Source: an uncultured Bacteroidota bacterium | GTDB lineage: Bacteria; Bacteroidota; Bacteroidia; Chitinophagales; Chitinophagaceae | Length of the DNA: 64,000 bases | Direction: 5' to 3' | Assembly: GCA_903853805.1 (NCBI GenBank) | Contig: CAINUN010000016.1 | Location: forward strand, 62,001 to 126,000 | Shown here: one piece after another, positions 38,730 to 49,962 of the stretch | Layout of the letters: each line of letters starts with the position of its first letter | Numbering within the stretch: the stretch's first letter is position 1 | Notes under the pieces: generated by a model | Database searches by the model: none | What the model saw: only the letters and a program-made list of their open reading frames with translations | What the model was told of the DNA's origin: nothing | Made by a program: the position numbers and the translations under genes

Positions 38730-39851
38730 TTATCTATCAATATCCGGAATAACCAAATCTATTGTTGCCATAATAGCTACCAAATCACCGATTTTAGTAC
38801 CCACTGACATCGTTTCTAAGGCAGAAAGATTACTGAAATTTGGTGAGCGATATTTAATTCTATATGGAGAAGCGGCACCGTCACTTACGATGTAAACGCC
38901 TAATTCTCCGCGAGCAGTTTCCACTTTTTGGTAAAATTCACCTTTAGGAAGTTTTATTACATTCTTGGTTTTGCCTTGAATATCCCCTTCAGGAAGATTG
39001 TCAATCATTTGTTCAATGATATGAACAGATTGTTTCATCTCTTCAATCCTAGCCATATAACGGGTATAGCAATCGCCGCCTTCCATAACTACTTCTTCAA
39101 AATCTAATTTTTCATAACCATCATAAGGAAACCATTTTCTAATGTCACAACTTATGCCCGAAGCCCTTGCTGTTGGACCAGTTACACCAAAAGAAATAGC
39201 ATCTTCTTTCGATAAATAACCAACGCCCTTAGTTCTGTTTTCAAAAATTACATTGCCGGTTAGGATTTCTTCATATTCACGGTATTTCGACTTGATTTGT
39301 TGCATGACATCCTTTACTCTTTTTTGGAAGTTAGGATTAACATCATACATCACGCCACCAGGAACACAGAAATTTTGTGTCAATCTTGCACCGCAGGTTT
39401 CTTCAAAAATTTCCATAATGGCTTCGCGCTCGCGGAAAGCATAAAAGAAAGGAGTAACCGCGCCAAGATCAAGACCTGTACAGCCCCACCACAATTGATG
39501 TGATTGAAGCCTAGTCAACTCAGCCAATAAAACCCTGATTGCTTGAGCACGTGCCGGAACCTCAACTTGTAACCCCTTTTCAACTGCCAAGGCGCATGCC
39601 TGATTGTTGATATGCGCACTGAGATAATCCATACGGCTAGTGGCATAAATAAAGTTGCGGTAAGAAAGTCTTTCCGACATTTTTTCTATGGAACGATGTA
39701 TATAACCCAAGTGAGGTTGTACTTTCTTAATCGTTTCGCCATCGAGCCAAACCTTTAAATGGAGAACACCGTGGGTAGAAGGGTGTTGGGGACCCATATT
39801 GATGACAAATTCCCCTTCCTCGGTCATGAAATTTTCGCCTAACAAACTCAT
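38730..39851 (-). CDS. nuoD: NADH-quinone oxidoreductase subunit D
   Basis: NMGPQHPSTHGVLHLKVWLDGE. Confidence 0.97.
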   Translation of the reverse strand: MSLLGENFMTEEGEFVINMGPQHPSTHGVLHLKVWLDGETIKKVQPHLGYIHRSIEKMSERLSYRNFIYATSRMDYLSAHINNQACALAVEKGLQVEVPARAQAIRVLLAELTRLQSHQLWWGCTGLDLGAVTPFFYAFREREAIMEIFEETCGARLTQNFCVPGGVMYDVNPNFQKRVKDVMQQIKSKYREYEEILTGNVIFENRTKGVGYLSKEDAISFGVTGPTARASGISCDIRKWFPYDGYEKLDFEEVVMEGGDCYTRYMARIEEMKQSVHIIEQMIDNLPEGDIQGKTKNVIKLPKGEFYQKVETARGELGVYIVSDGAASPYRIKYRSPNFSNLSALETMSVGTKIGDLVAIMATIDLVIPDIDR

Positions 39852-40303
39852 ATCTCAATCATGTTTACGTCCACGTAATTTTTTCTCAAAGGATATCCAG
39901 ACCAGTCTTCATCTAGCAAAATTCTTCTTAAATCTGGGTGATTCGTAAACTTCACACCAAACATATCATAGACCTCCCGCTCATGAAAATTAGCGCCTTT
40001 CCATAGGTCGCAAATCGTTTCAATTTCAGGATTGTTAACATCGGTGAGTTTTACTTTTACTACCAATTGATGTTTAAAGGTGCAAGAAAGTAAATGATAA
40101 ACCATGGTGAAATTAGTTTTCCAATCCACGCAGGTAAGGCAAAACAAATGGTCAAATTTCCACGCTGCCTCATTTCTTAATTGCTCAATGCAATTGCGAA
40201 AATTAGAGGGTCCCACCACAATATTTATATACTCGCTGCCTTCCTCAAAAACCATTTCAGGATAATGAGCAGTTAGCGATAGTTTTAACTCTTCATTACT
40301 CAT
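39848..40303 (-). CDS. nuoC: NADH-quinone oxidoreductase subunit C
   Basis: [41 protein letters not shown]. Confidence 0.95.
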   Translation of the reverse strand: MSNEELKLSLTAHYPEMVFEEGSEYINIVVGPSNFRNCIEQLRNEAAWKFDHLFCLTCVDWKTNFTMVYHLLSCTFKHQLVVKVKLTDVNNPEIETICDLWKGANFHEREVYDMFGVKFTNHPDLRRILLDEDWSGYPLRKNYVDVNMIEI

Positions 40304-40830
40304 TTGGCAAGTTCTTTAGATTTTCCAAAATAAGTTTCATGCTTAATTTTTTCTTGTAACGTAATCATAGCATGCAATAATGCTTCTGGTCGGGGAGGAC
40401 ATCCCGGAACATAAACATCTACAGGAATGATATGGTCAACGCCTTTTACTACGGAATAAGTGTTGTAAAAAAACGGTCCACCCGAAATAGTACAAGCGCC
40501 CATAGCAATCACATATCTAGGTTCAGGCATTTGATCATAAAGACGTTTCAACACAGGTGCCATTTTCATTACAATAGTGCCCGCAACAATGATTAAATCT
40601 GCTTGGCGTGGAGTTGCACGAGCAACTTCAAAACCAAAGCGCGACCAATCATATTTTGCATCGGCAGCCGACATCATTTCAATGGCGCAACAACTTGTAC
40701 CAAACACCAACGGCCAAAGCGAATTGGAACGAGCCCAATTGATTAAATCATCGAGTTTGGAAACCAAAATCCCGCCATCGGGAGTTTCGTGAAGTTGTGC
40801 AGGGAATATCAGTTTATCTTTTTCAGACAT
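40300..40830 (-). CDS. nuoB: NADH-quinone oxidoreductase subunit B
   Basis: [34 protein letters not shown]. Confidence 0.96.
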   Translation of the reverse strand: MSEKDKLIFPAQLHETPDGGILVSKLDDLINWARSNSLWPLVFGTSCCAIEMMSAADAKYDWSRFGFEVARATPRQADLIIVAGTIVMKMAPVLKRLYDQMPEPRYVIAMGACTISGGPFFYNTYSVVKGVDHIIPVDVYVPGCPPRPEALLHAMITLQEKIKHETYFGKSKELAK

Positions 40831-40887
40831 AATGTTTGTTTGTTGTGTTATTATAAGTGCATTTAGCACTCGAAATAACGAAGTGAT

Positions 40888-41238
40888 TTACATCCATTTC
40901 AAAGCACCTTTTCTATAAGCGTATAGTAAGCCCATAAAAAGGATAAACATGAAAATGACAATCTCTACTAAACCCACCATACCAACACTTTTTACGACAA
41001 CAGCCCAAGGGTACATGAATACCAATTCCACATCAAATACTAAGAAGATGAGCGCAAAGAGATAGTAGCCTACATTGAACTGTATCCAAGAGGTGCCTGA
41101 TGTGGGAATTCCACATTCATAGGGTTCGCCTTTAACTAAGTTGGTAGAACGTTTTGCGATGGCCCATGATAGAATTATGCCGCCCCCGGCAAAAGCCACA
41201 CCGCAGATAATGAGTAAGATTAAAACACCCGCACCCAT
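40888..41238 (-). CDS. nuoA: NADH-quinone oxidoreductase subunit A
   Basis: EPYECGIPTSGTSWIQFNVGYYLFALIFLVFDVELVFMYPWAV. Confidence 0.95.
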   Translation of the reverse strand: MGAGVLILLIICGVAFAGGGIILSWAIAKRSTNLVKGEPYECGIPTSGTSWIQFNVGYYLFALIFLVFDVELVFMYPWAVVVKSVGMVGLVEIVIFMFILFMGLLYAYRKGALKWM

Positions 41239-41387
41239 AATTGATAAATATTTTGCAAAGTCATTAGAAATTCTCTGCGAAATTAGTGATTCACATCATT
41301 ACCACCTCTGACTATCATCAATTTTACTCTCAGAAACTGAAATATTTTTACACACTCAAAATTTATCAATTTCAAAATCTTTTTTTC

Positions 41388-41735
41388 ATGGCTTTAAGAA
41401 TTACAGAAGACTGCATTAATTGCGGTGCCTGCGAACCTGAATGTCCTAACAGTGCCATCTATGCAGGTGGTGATGAATGGCGTTTTTCCGACAAAACTTC
41501 TTTAACAGGAATGTTCAATGCTAAAAGCGGTATAAGTGTCGATGCCGATGCTGTACAAGCTGCTGTTTCAGACGATTATTATTACATCGTTTCTGACAAA
41601 TGCACTGAGTGTGTGGGCTTCCATGAAGAGCCTCAATGCGCTGCTGCTTGCCCTGTAGATTGCTGCATTAAAGACGAAAACTTTGTAGAATCTCAAGAAG
41701 AATTGTCGAGCAAGAAAGATATTTTGCACGCTTAA
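41388..41735 (+). CDS. 4Fe-4S dicluster ferredoxin
   Basis: CINCGACEPECPNSAI and CTECVGFHEEPQCAAACPVDCC; start MALRITED. Confidence 0.93.
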   Translation: MALRITEDCINCGACEPECPNSAIYAGGDEWRFSDKTSLTGMFNAKSGISVDADAVQAAVSDDYYYIVSDKCTECVGFHEEPQCAAACPVDCCIKDENFVESQEELSSKKDILHA

Positions 41736-41761
41736 TTTTTTCTCAATAAAAAATAGCTTTA

Positions 41762-41801
41762 AAAGAAAAGGACGTTGCTCATGCAACGCCCTTTTCTTTT
41801 T
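41762..41801 (+). terminator. rho-independent terminator
   Basis: AAAAGAAAAGGACGTTGC-tcat-GCAACGCCCTTTTCTTTTT. Confidence 0.85.
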
Positions 41802-41916
41802 TATCAAATCTGAAGATTTGTTACCGATAAGACGAAGTCCCGAGACATTGGCCTAACAATTTGGAAGACTACACCGAGCTAGTTAAAAAAACACAAAGGA
41901 ATTCTAAGCGAAAAAT

Positions 41917-41958
41917 GATTTTAGAAGCCTAAAATTGGATTTTAGAAGTCCCCAAAAA
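41917..41958. repeat. two-copy 21-bp direct repeat in the sucC upstream region
   Basis: GATTTTAGAAGcctaaaattg / GATTTTAGAAGtccccaaaaa at 41917 and 41938. Confidence 0.45.
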
Positions 41959-42204
41959 AGAATCGTGCAAGGCTAATATATACTAGGTGAGACTCATACC
42001 CCATCCATTTTAAAGCATAAAAGAACTCATAGGAAAGCACATTAACAGTTGTAAAGCGAATGTTCTTTATCTCTTTGCATCTTTGCAAAAAAACTCAGTG
42101 TGTTCTGTCTTTCTCTTTACTTCTTAACACAGCTACTGACTGCCGTCATTGCTTGAATATTGTGTGGGATATTCAATTATCTTCGCGCAAAATTTTTTGA
42201 GACT

Positions 42205-43422
42205 ATGAATTTGCATGAATACCAAGCTAAGGAATTATTGAAACGTTTTAACGTTCCAACTCAAGAAGGGATTGCTGTTGACAAAGTAGACAATGCCCTC
42301 AATGCTTATAAACAATTAGCGGTGGACAATGGAACCAAATTTGCCGTGGTAAAAGCCCAAATTCATGCGGGTGGTCGCGGTAAGGGAACCATGAAAGAAG
42401 TGCCTGAACAACATGGGGTGCAAGTGGTGAAAAGCGCTGAAGATGTGGAAAGAGTTGCCAAAAACATTTTAGGTAATACGTTGGTTACTATTCAAACAGG
42501 TGCTGTAGGAAAAGTGGTTCATAAAATCCTCGTTGCAAAGGATATGTATTACGACGGACCAAGCGAGCGCAAAGAGTTTTATTTATCTATCCTCCTCGAC
42601 CGTGCTAAGAAGCAAAACGTCATTATGTATTCTACCGAAGGCGGTATGGATATTGAAGAAGTAGCCCACAGCACACCTGAGAAAATATTTAAAGAATGGG
42701 TGGCGCCAAATATGCAATTGCAAGGCTACCAAGCCCGCAATATTGCCTTCAACCTTGGGCTTAGTGGCGATGCGTTTAAAAATATGGTTAAGTTTGTAAC
42801 TAACCTTTACAATGCCTATGTAACGCTCGATTGTTCCATACTCGAAATCAATCCTTTGTTCAAATCTGCTGATGATAAAATCTTTGCGGTGGATTGCAAG
42901 ATGAACTTGGATGAAAACGCCTTGATTCGTCATAACGACCTTGCCGACCTTAGAGATAAACTTGAAGAAGATCCAACCGAAGTAGAAGCTGGAGAATATA
43001 ACCTGAACTATGTAAAACTAGACGGAAACGTGGGTTGCATGGTCAATGGTGCCGGTCTTGCAATGGCAACGATGGATATGATTAAACTTGCTGGAGGTGA
43101 GCCTGCCAACTTCTTGGATGTAGGCGGAAGCGCAAATGCACAAACCGTAGAAGCAGGTTTCCGTATTATTCTTAAAGACCCGAATGTGAAAGCAATCCTC
43201 ATCAACATCTTTGGTGGTATTGTTCGTTGCGACCGTGTGGCTGCTGGTGTTATTGAAGCTTACAAAAAATTGGGCAACATAAGCATTCCAATCATTGTTC
43301 GTCTTCAAGGAACAAATGCTGAAGAAGCTAAGAAACTTATCGTAGAAAGCGGATTGGAAGTACAATCTGCCATTCTTCTCAGTGAAGCAGCTGATTTGGT
43401 GCAAAAAGCTGTGATGGCATAA
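42205..43422 (+). CDS. sucC: succinyl-CoA synthetase (ADP-forming) beta subunit
   Basis: MNLHEYQAKELLKRFNVPTQEG, NIFGGIVRCDRVAAGV; start at 42205. Confidence 0.97.
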   Translation: MNLHEYQAKELLKRFNVPTQEGIAVDKVDNALNAYKQLAVDNGTKFAVVKAQIHAGGRGKGTMKEVPEQHGVQVVKSAEDVERVAKNILGNTLVTIQTGAVGKVVHKILVAKDMYYDGPSERKEFYLSILLDRAKKQNVIMYSTEGGMDIEEVAHSTPEKIFKEWVAPNMQLQGYQARNIAFNLGLSGDAFKNMVKFVTNLYNAYVTLDCSILEINPLFKSADDKIFAVDCKMNLDENALIRHNDLADLRDKLEEDPTEVEAGEYNLNYVKLDGNVGCMVNGAGLAMATMDMIKLAGGEPANFLDVGGSANAQTVEAGFRIILKDPNVKAILINIFGGIVRCDRVAAGVIEAYKKLGNISIPIIVRLQGTNAEEAKKLIVESGLEVQSAILLSEAADLVQKAVMA

Positions 43423-43441
43423 GTTAGTTGATAGAAGATAG

Positions 43442-43472
43442 AAAAAGCCGCGAATTGATTTGCGGCTTTTTT
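43442..43472. terminator. bidirectional rho-independent terminator after sucC
   Basis: AAAAAGCCGC-gaattgattt-GCGGCTTTTT. Confidence 0.85.
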
Positions 43473-43495
43473 ATGGTCGGTTGAATTTCAAATTT

Positions 43496-44221
43496 CTACT
43501 CTTCTTCATCTTGTTGTTGCTCTTTCCCCTTGTGTTTTCCCTTCGATTTTTTAGCAGGCTGAGGTTCTTCAATGCCTTCTTGGTCCATAATTTCGTGCGG
43601 AAGTTTTTTGTGTGTTTTAGCTTCGGGTTCATCGCCCATCACAGCACTTTTGTTTTTAGCATTTACTACCCCTTCTTCTTCATCTTCTTCCTGCTTATTA
43701 TTTGTTTGTTTTTGAGGAGGAGGGATATCATCTTCTCCTGATGTTGCAATGGCATTATTGATTTCAAGCAGGAAAAACTTTTCTTTTTGCCCAAATTCTA
43801 TGGTTTGCTGGTTGACTCTTGCAATAGCCTCAGCATCAGTTGGTTTCACAGCCTCAGCAGGAACCATCACGTTCTTTAAGTATTGCTTTTCAATTTGAAG
43901 ATAGTTGGCAATAGTGGTCAACAGTCCGCGTTCATCGCCTTGTGCCATGATTTGTTTCATGTTGGCAATGTGCATGTCAAGAAAACGTTCAAGCAGGTGT
44001 CTTTGTGGTATTAGTAAAGCAAGATTTTTGTTTTGCACAGCTTCGTCAAAAGCCTTGTTCCAATTAAGCCTTGCCGTTTCGCTTTGTTCTTTTATTTGCA
44101 ATAGCCCACGGTTGGTATAATCTTGAGCATTAGAAAAAGAAAAGGCGAATAATAATAGTGGGAGTAATAACCTGCGCATCATCAGCATGTTTAAGAAACA
44201 AATATACCTTGTTTGAAACAA
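43496..44221 (-). CDS. hypothetical exported protein with charged low-complexity C-terminus
   Basis: LLLPLLLFAFSFSNAQ signal; EEDEEEG and KKSKGKHKGKEQQQDEEE tail; true start may be an internal ATG near 44190. Confidence 0.7.
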   Translation of the reverse strand: MFQTRYICFLNMLMMRRLLLPLLLFAFSFSNAQDYTNRGLLQIKEQSETARLNWNKAFDEAVQNKNLALLIPQRHLLERFLDMHIANMKQIMAQGDERGLLTTIANYLQIEKQYLKNVMVPAEAVKPTDAEAIARVNQQTIEFGQKEKFFLLEINNAIATSGEDDIPPPQKQTNNKQEEDEEEGVVNAKNKSAVMGDEPEAKTHKKLPHEIMDQEGIEEPQPAKKSKGKHKGKEQQQDEEE

Positions 44222-44319
44222 TCAAAAAGCAGTAAATAGTTTTTCAAATGAAAGCATTGTCAAAAAAAAATCTTGTCAAGCATATTCAACCTACTTTTGC
44301 GCCGAAATCAAAAAAAAAT

Positions 44320-46170
44320 ATGGGAAAAGTAGCCATCAACATAGCTACCGGAAGTTTACAAACCAAAGACACCATTGTGGGCATTGACCTTGGCACCACC
44401 AATAGTCTTATTGCCATTGTGAGAGAAGACACTAAAGCACCAATTGCTTTACGTGAAATTGATGGGCTTACACTTGTTCCTTCCATTGTTTACTTTGATG
44501 AGTTCAACAATCCTTTGGTGGGAACTGCTGCACGCGAAAAATTGATAGAAGCGCCAGAGCGCACTATTTATTCGGCAAAAAGACTCATGGGTAAATCCTA
44601 TAAAGATGTAAGCGAACATGCTGCTTCTTTTGCCTATAAAATCATTGACGACAATACCGATTCTTTATTGAAAGTACAGGTGAATGATAAATTCTACACA
44701 CCTATTGACCTTAGTGCAGAGATACTTCGTGAATTGAAAAAGCGTGGTGAGCATATCCTTAAGACATCTATCACAAAAGCAGTCATCACGGTTCCTGCAT
44801 ACTTCAACGATGCACAAAGACAAGCCACTCGTGATTCAGGAAAATTGGCCGGATTGGATGTATTGCGCATTGTGAACGAACCAACCGCCGCAAGTCTTGC
44901 TTATGGATTGGGAGTAAGCGCTGATGAAGAAAAAACGATTGCTGTTTATGACCTTGGTGGTGGCACTTTCGATGTTTCAATTTTACACATCATCAACGGC
45001 ATTTTTGAAGTCTATTCTACACACGGCGACACTTATTTAGGTGGCGATGATATGGATAGATTAGTAGCAGATTTTTTCAAAAAACAATTGCCAAGCAAAG
45101 ATGAGCATGACAAAAAACACTTGCAAGAGCTAAGATTGAAAGCCGAGGAAGCGAAGAAATATTTGAGTAATAATGAGTTCTTTGAATCGGAAATTGACGG
45201 ACAAAAAATTCTCATCAATAAAGAACAATTCAACAGCTTAATACTTCCATTAGTAGAGCGCACATTGAATAGTTGCAGGCTTGCTTTGAAAGATGCAACC
45301 TTAACACCTGATAAAATTGATGCAGTAGTGATGGTAGGCGGCTCGACTCGAGTGCCATTGGTAAAAGAAAAAGTAAAATCATTTTTTGGAAAAGAATTGT
45401 TTGACCAATTGAATCCCGATGAAGTAGTGGCATTAGGTGCTGCAGTTCAAGCAGATATTTTGGCAGGCAACAATACCGAAATGCTCTTACTCGATGTGAC
45501 CCCACTATCTCTTGGATTAGAAACCATGGGAGGATTGATGGATGTGCTTATTCCACGCAATTCAAAAATCCCTACCAAAGCAGGTCGCCAATACACAACG
45601 CAAAAAGATGGACAAGGCGGAATGCGCATTTCAGTTTTTCAAGGAGAAAGAGATTTGGTTCAAGACAACAGAAAGCTTGCTGAATTCAACCTTACAGGCA
45701 TTCCCGCAATGCCTGCAGGTTTGCCTAAAGTGGAAGTGAGTTTTCTCATAGATGCAGATGGCATTCTAAAAGTTAGTGCTAAAGAACTACGCAGTGGCAT
45801 TCAACAAACTATAGAAGTGAAACCTCAGTATGGATTGACGGACGAACAAGTGGAGCAAATGCTGATGGATTCGCTCACACATGCTAAAGATGATATTGCC
45901 ACTCGTGCACTTGTTGAAGCGACAACAGAAGCCACTCAAATGTTGGAAACCACTGAAACGTTTTTAGAAAAACATAAGGACATGTTAACGGAAGAAGAAG
46001 TCAACATTACGATGGCAAAAATGAAGGATGTAACACAAGCTATATTCAACAAAAACAAAAACCTTATTCAAAAAGAAATGGAAACCCTCAACGAAGTTTC
46101 ACGTCCTTTTGCTGAAAGGGTAATGGATGCGGCTTTGAAAGATGCAATGAAGGGAAAAAAGATTGTGTAG
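44320..46170 (+). CDS. hscA: Hsp70-family chaperone, HscA-like
   Basis: [35 protein letters not shown]; start [12 protein letters not shown]. Confidence 0.88.
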   Translation: MGKVAINIATGSLQTKDTIVGIDLGTTNSLIAIVREDTKAPIALREIDGLTLVPSIVYFDEFNNPLVGTAAREKLIEAPERTIYSAKRLMGKSYKDVSEHAASFAYKIIDDNTDSLLKVQVNDKFYTPIDLSAEILRELKKRGEHILKTSITKAVITVPAYFNDAQRQATRDSGKLAGLDVLRIVNEPTAASLAYGLGVSADEEKTIAVYDLGGGTFDVSILHIINGIFEVYSTHGDTYLGGDDMDRLVADFFKKQLPSKDEHDKKHLQELRLKAEEAKKYLSNNEFFESEIDGQKILINKEQFNSLILPLVERTLNSCRLALKDATLTPDKIDAVVMVGGSTRVPLVKEKVKSFFGKELFDQLNPDEVVALGAAVQADILAGNNTEMLLLDVTPLSLGLETMGGLMDVLIPRNSKIPTKAGRQYTTQKDGQGGMRISVFQGERDLVQDNRKLAEFNLTGIPAMPAGLPKVEVSFLIDADGILKVSAKELRSGIQQTIEVKPQYGLTDEQVEQMLMDSLTHAKDDIATRALVEATTEATQMLETTETFLEKHKDMLTEEEVNITMAKMKDVTQAIFNKNKNLIQKEMETLNEVSRPFAERVMDAALKDAMKGKKIV

Positions 46171-46203
46171 TGAAAACCTTAACTGTTTGCAGTTCAAAAA
46201 AAA

Positions 46204-46965
46204 TCAACCAAATATCAACGTCATCAAACCTGCAATAACACCAAGAAGAATTGCAAAGACTTTTGGAATAGTCATTGCATGATGTCGGGTACCACTTTCA
46301 AAAAATATAGTTGTAGAGATGTGGATGAATGCGCCCGCAACTATTGGAATAATCCAAATGATGATATTGCTGAGGTGTAAATAATGCTTCCCTAGATTCT
46401 CTGAAAGAAAAGAAGCTATTGGTGTAATCAATGCAAAGAAAAGCAACACAGTGAAGGCTCTTTGTTTTCCCTTTTGTGAAATAACTAAAGCAGTAAGCAA
46501 GATAGCTTCTGGTAATTTGTGAGCAGCAACAGCAAGGTATAATGCCGTTTCTGTTGCACCCATTCTATAGTTGAAGCCTAATGGAATACCTTCCATAAAT
46601 GCATGTAGCGATAGTCCAAACAAAACAGCGGTAAGTGGTAAAGCTGCTTGTGTATGTAAATGGTGCTCATGACCATGATGATGATGATGACCATTTGTAT
46701 GGGAGTGTCCATGTTCTACTCCATGAGTCAATCTTTGGATAATAAATTGTAAGAAAAACCCAGCAAGGACTAAAGCCCCTGCTTCATGTCCGCCTAGCTC
46801 AGTAAAAGTTTCAGGTATTAGGTGAAGTAAAGTAATACTCAATAAAAATGAACCTGAAAAAGCCAAAAGATAATTAGTGCCCTTTTCGTTTACAGTAGTT
46901 ACCAAAAGTGGAATACTTCCACCAATTAGGGTAATGAAAAAAAGTAACAAGTTGAAAATTGACAT
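46204..46965 (-). CDS. ZIP-family metal transporter
   Basis: His-rich loop HGVEHGHSHTNGHHHHHGHEHHLH; TM motif AFMEGIPLGFNYR and AVAAHKLPEAI. Confidence 0.9.
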   Translation of the reverse strand: MSIFNLLLFFITLIGGSIPLLVTTVNEKGTNYLLAFSGSFLLSITLLHLIPETFTELGGHEAGALVLAGFFLQFIIQRLTHGVEHGHSHTNGHHHHHGHEHHLHTQAALPLTAVLFGLSLHAFMEGIPLGFNYRMGATETALYLAVAAHKLPEAILLTALVISQKGKQRAFTVLLFFALITPIASFLSENLGKHYLHLSNIIIWIIPIVAGAFIHISTTIFFESGTRHHAMTIPKVFAILLGVIAGLMTLIFG

Positions 46966-47045
46966 TTTTATGATTGTAGCCTCTAAGAAACCGAACAAAA
47001 TTACTTTTTTTAGTACAAGTTACAGCATGATAAAACTCATCAAAA

Positions 47046-47666
47046 TTGTTTCTGAATATCAATAGCAATATTTTTGAGCCAAACAGATATTTATTGAGAG
47101 CCTCAATCTTCATCCTTCTTTTCAGCGCCCTTTTCTTTTCTTGTAATAAAAAAGAAAAAGAAATGGCAACATTTACCGCCGAAAGCGGAACTTATTTCTC
47201 TATTCGTCAGTTTGCAAAAGATCAATTCGATTCTTTTTGGCAGCAACCATTTGGATTTGAAAAAACAGAAGTAATTAATGGAAAGAAAGACACTGTCTTA
47301 CTTGGTGGCTTAAGTATGGATTGGGGGTCTATTCTTCAAACATTTTTTGATGCAGACATTAGCGACACTAAAAACATTGGCAAATATGAGTTTACTGTTA
47401 TCAATGAAGACGCAACCATGTCGAAGATTTATGATTACGAAGCTAAAGACCCGAAATTGTTTACCCAAAAAACACAGATAGTCATAGATCCTTTTACAGA
47501 AAGAATCAAAGCTGTTTATATAGAGACGCACAAAGAAGATTTTTGGAAAAAGGAAAGTCAAAAGTTGTTTTATGTGCCATTGAAAGTGATTCAAATTCAA
47601 AAGTTCGAATCACTCCGTCTTGGAAAAGATTTGAGCACTCGCACCGAATATCATTTCATGAACTAA
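47046..47666 (+). CDS. putative lipoprotein
   Basis: Lipobox-like LFFSCNKKEKE; alternative (TTG) start. Confidence 0.6.
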   Translation: MFLNINSNIFEPNRYLLRASIFILLFSALFFSCNKKEKEMATFTAESGTYFSIRQFAKDQFDSFWQQPFGFEKTEVINGKKDTVLLGGLSMDWGSILQTFFDADISDTKNIGKYEFTVINEDATMSKIYDYEAKDPKLFTQKTQIVIDPFTERIKAVYIETHKEDFWKKESQKLFYVPLKVIQIQKFESLRLGKDLSTRTEYHFMN

Positions 47667-47673
47667 TCCCCTC

Positions 47674-49497
47674 ATGAACCGCGAAGTCTTTCAAAATATT
47701 GTCTCTTCCATTCCGCATCAACCAGGTTGCTACAAATATTTTGATGAAAGCAAGCAATTGTTGTACGTAGGAAAGGCAAAAGACTTACGCAAGCGAGTAA
47801 GTTCTTATTTCAACAAAACGTTAGATAGTTTTAAAACACGAAGACTAGTTTCACTTATTCACAGTATTGAGTTTACCATAACCGACTCCGAACATGATGC
47901 ATTCTTGTTAGAGAATTCCCTCATCAAACATTATCAGCCCAAATTCAACATTAGCCTAAAAGACGACAAGACTTATCCCTATGTAGTGATAAAGAAAGAG
48001 CATTTTCCAAGAGTTTTTTTTACTAGAAAAGTAATTCGAGATGGCTCGGAATATTTAGGTCCTTACACAGGTGTTTTTCGTGCACGTGAGTTGATGGAGA
48101 TTATCAAACAAAGTATTCCGCTCAGAAATTGTACGCTCAATCTTTCGAAAGAAAATATTGACAAAGGCAAATTCAAAGTCTGCCTTGAATATCATCTTGG
48201 TAATTGCAATGGACCTTGTCAAGGTTTTCAAACTGAAGAAAATTACAAACAAGACCTGCAACAGATAAGGCATATTTTGAAAGGAAATACTGCTGAAGTC
48301 ATTCGACACCTCAAACAGCAAATGAACGATTGTGCAGCTAACCTAGAATTTGAAAAAGCAGCCATTCTGAAAGAAAAAATTGCATCCTTACAACAATACG
48401 AGGTTCGTTCTACGGTTGTCAACCCCCATTTAGGCGACCTTGATGTAGCCAGCATTTTGAGCGACGACAAGCTGTCCTTTGTCAATTACTTGCGCGTTAT
48501 TAATGGCAGTGTAGTGTATGCTAAGACTTTGAAAATTGATAAGCAATTAGAAGAAACGGACGAAGAAATTTTGTCGTTGGCATTGGCTAGAATGCGCGAA
48601 ACTTTTCACAGCAATTCGCCTGAAGTCATTGTGCCATTTAAAGTTTATGTAACCGAACCGAACACAGTCATTACCATCCCTAAAATTGGTGACAAGAAAA
48701 AACTCCTCGATCTTAGCATCAAAAATGCATTGTTGTTTAAAGATGAAATGCGAAAGAAAAATGCGTTGATGCTCACCACACCTTCTAAAGAAAAAGACTT
48801 GTCAATCTTAGAAGAATTGCAGACTGTATTGCATTTGAAAGAACTCCCAATTCATATTGAATGCTTCGACAACTCCAATTTTCAAGGCTCTTTTCCAGTG
48901 GCTGCAATGGTTTGTTTTCGGGATGCACAACCTTTTAAAAAAGACTATCGTCATTTTCATATCAAAACGGTGGAAGGCATCAACGATTTTGCCTCAATGG
49001 CTGAAATTGTTTATCGACGCTACAATAAATTAATTGAAGAGGAAAAAGAATTGCCTCAATTGGCCATAATAGATGGGGGCAAAGGTCAATTGAGTGCAGC
49101 CATGGAAAGTGTTCGGAAATTGGGTATTGAAAACCGATTGACTTTAATTGGATTAGCAAAGCGCGAAGAGTCTATTTTCTTTGTCGGAGATAAAGAACCC
49201 ATTCAACTTCCTTTTGACAATCCTGCTCATTTACTCATTCGCCGCATTCGTGATGAAGTGCACCGTTTTGGCATTACTTTTCATAGAGAAACAAGAAGCA
49301 AGGGCACCATTAAAAACAACCTTGAAAACATTCCTGGCATTGGCGAAAAAACGGCTACCGACTTGCTCAAGGCTTTTCGTTCTGTTAAAAACATTAAAAC
49401 AATGACTGAAAGAGAATTGACAAAGGTCGTTGGCGCATCTAAAGCAAGAATTGTCTTCCACTATTTTCATCCTAGAGAGGAAGAACCAACTTTGTGA
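47674..49497 (+). CDS. uvrC: excinuclease ABC subunit C
   Basis: GIY-YIG domain (GCYKYFDESKQLLYVGKAKDLRKRVSSYF), UvrC endonuclease region, C-terminal HhH. Confidence 0.97.
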   Translation: MNREVFQNIVSSIPHQPGCYKYFDESKQLLYVGKAKDLRKRVSSYFNKTLDSFKTRRLVSLIHSIEFTITDSEHDAFLLENSLIKHYQPKFNISLKDDKTYPYVVIKKEHFPRVFFTRKVIRDGSEYLGPYTGVFRARELMEIIKQSIPLRNCTLNLSKENIDKGKFKVCLEYHLGNCNGPCQGFQTEENYKQDLQQIRHILKGNTAEVIRHLKQQMNDCAANLEFEKAAILKEKIASLQQYEVRSTVVNPHLGDLDVASILSDDKLSFVNYLRVINGSVVYAKTLKIDKQLEETDEEILSLALARMRETFHSNSPEVIVPFKVYVTEPNTVITIPKIGDKKKLLDLSIKNALLFKDEMRKKNALMLTTPSKEKDLSILEELQTVLHLKELPIHIECFDNSNFQGSFPVAAMVCFRDAQPFKKDYRHFHIKTVEGINDFASMAEIVYRRYNKLIEEEKELPQLAIIDGGKGQLSAAMESVRKLGIENRLTLIGLAKREESIFFVGDKEPIQLPFDNPAHLLIRRIRDEVHRFGITFHRETRSKGTIKNNLENIPGIGEKTATDLLKAFRSVKNIKTMTERELTKVVGASKARIVFHYFHPREEEPTL

Positions 49498-49555
49498 TGA
49501 TTATCAACCAAGTCAGTGCTTGCTTATTTACCTTTGCATAAATATTACCAAATTC

Positions 49556-49957
49556 ATGTCCGAAAATAAACCCCCACTTCTGCCCAGTATTTTAAAAATG
49601 AAATGCCCTAACTGCCGTAAAGGAAACATGTATTTGCAGTCATCTGTTTTCCCAATGAATACAATGATGCAAATGCCTGAACGATGCAGTGAATGTGGTC
49701 AAAAAATGGAATTGGAAGTAGGATTTTATTACGGCACTGGCTATGTCAGTTATGTATTGACTGTTGCAATTATTGCTATTTGCTTTATTAGTTATTGGTT
49801 AATTATTGGCATGTCGTCAAAAGACTATAGCATCTTTTATGCATTGGGCACAGCCATAGGCATAGCCCTTTTGTTGCAGCCGCTCATCATGCGTTATAGT
49901 CGCGTCATTTACCTCTACATGTTTGTGAAGTTTGGTAAAGGACGCGCATCTCGATAA
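49556..49957 (+). CDS. DUF983 family protein
   Basis: KCPNCRKGNMY..CSECGQKME plus two TM helices. Confidence 0.85.
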   Translation: MSENKPPLLPSILKMKCPNCRKGNMYLQSSVFPMNTMMQMPERCSECGQKMELEVGFYYGTGYVSYVLTVAIIAICFISYWLIIGMSSKDYSIFYALGTAIGIALLLQPLIMRYSRVIYLYMFVKFGKGRASR

Positions 49958-49962
49958 GCCTT

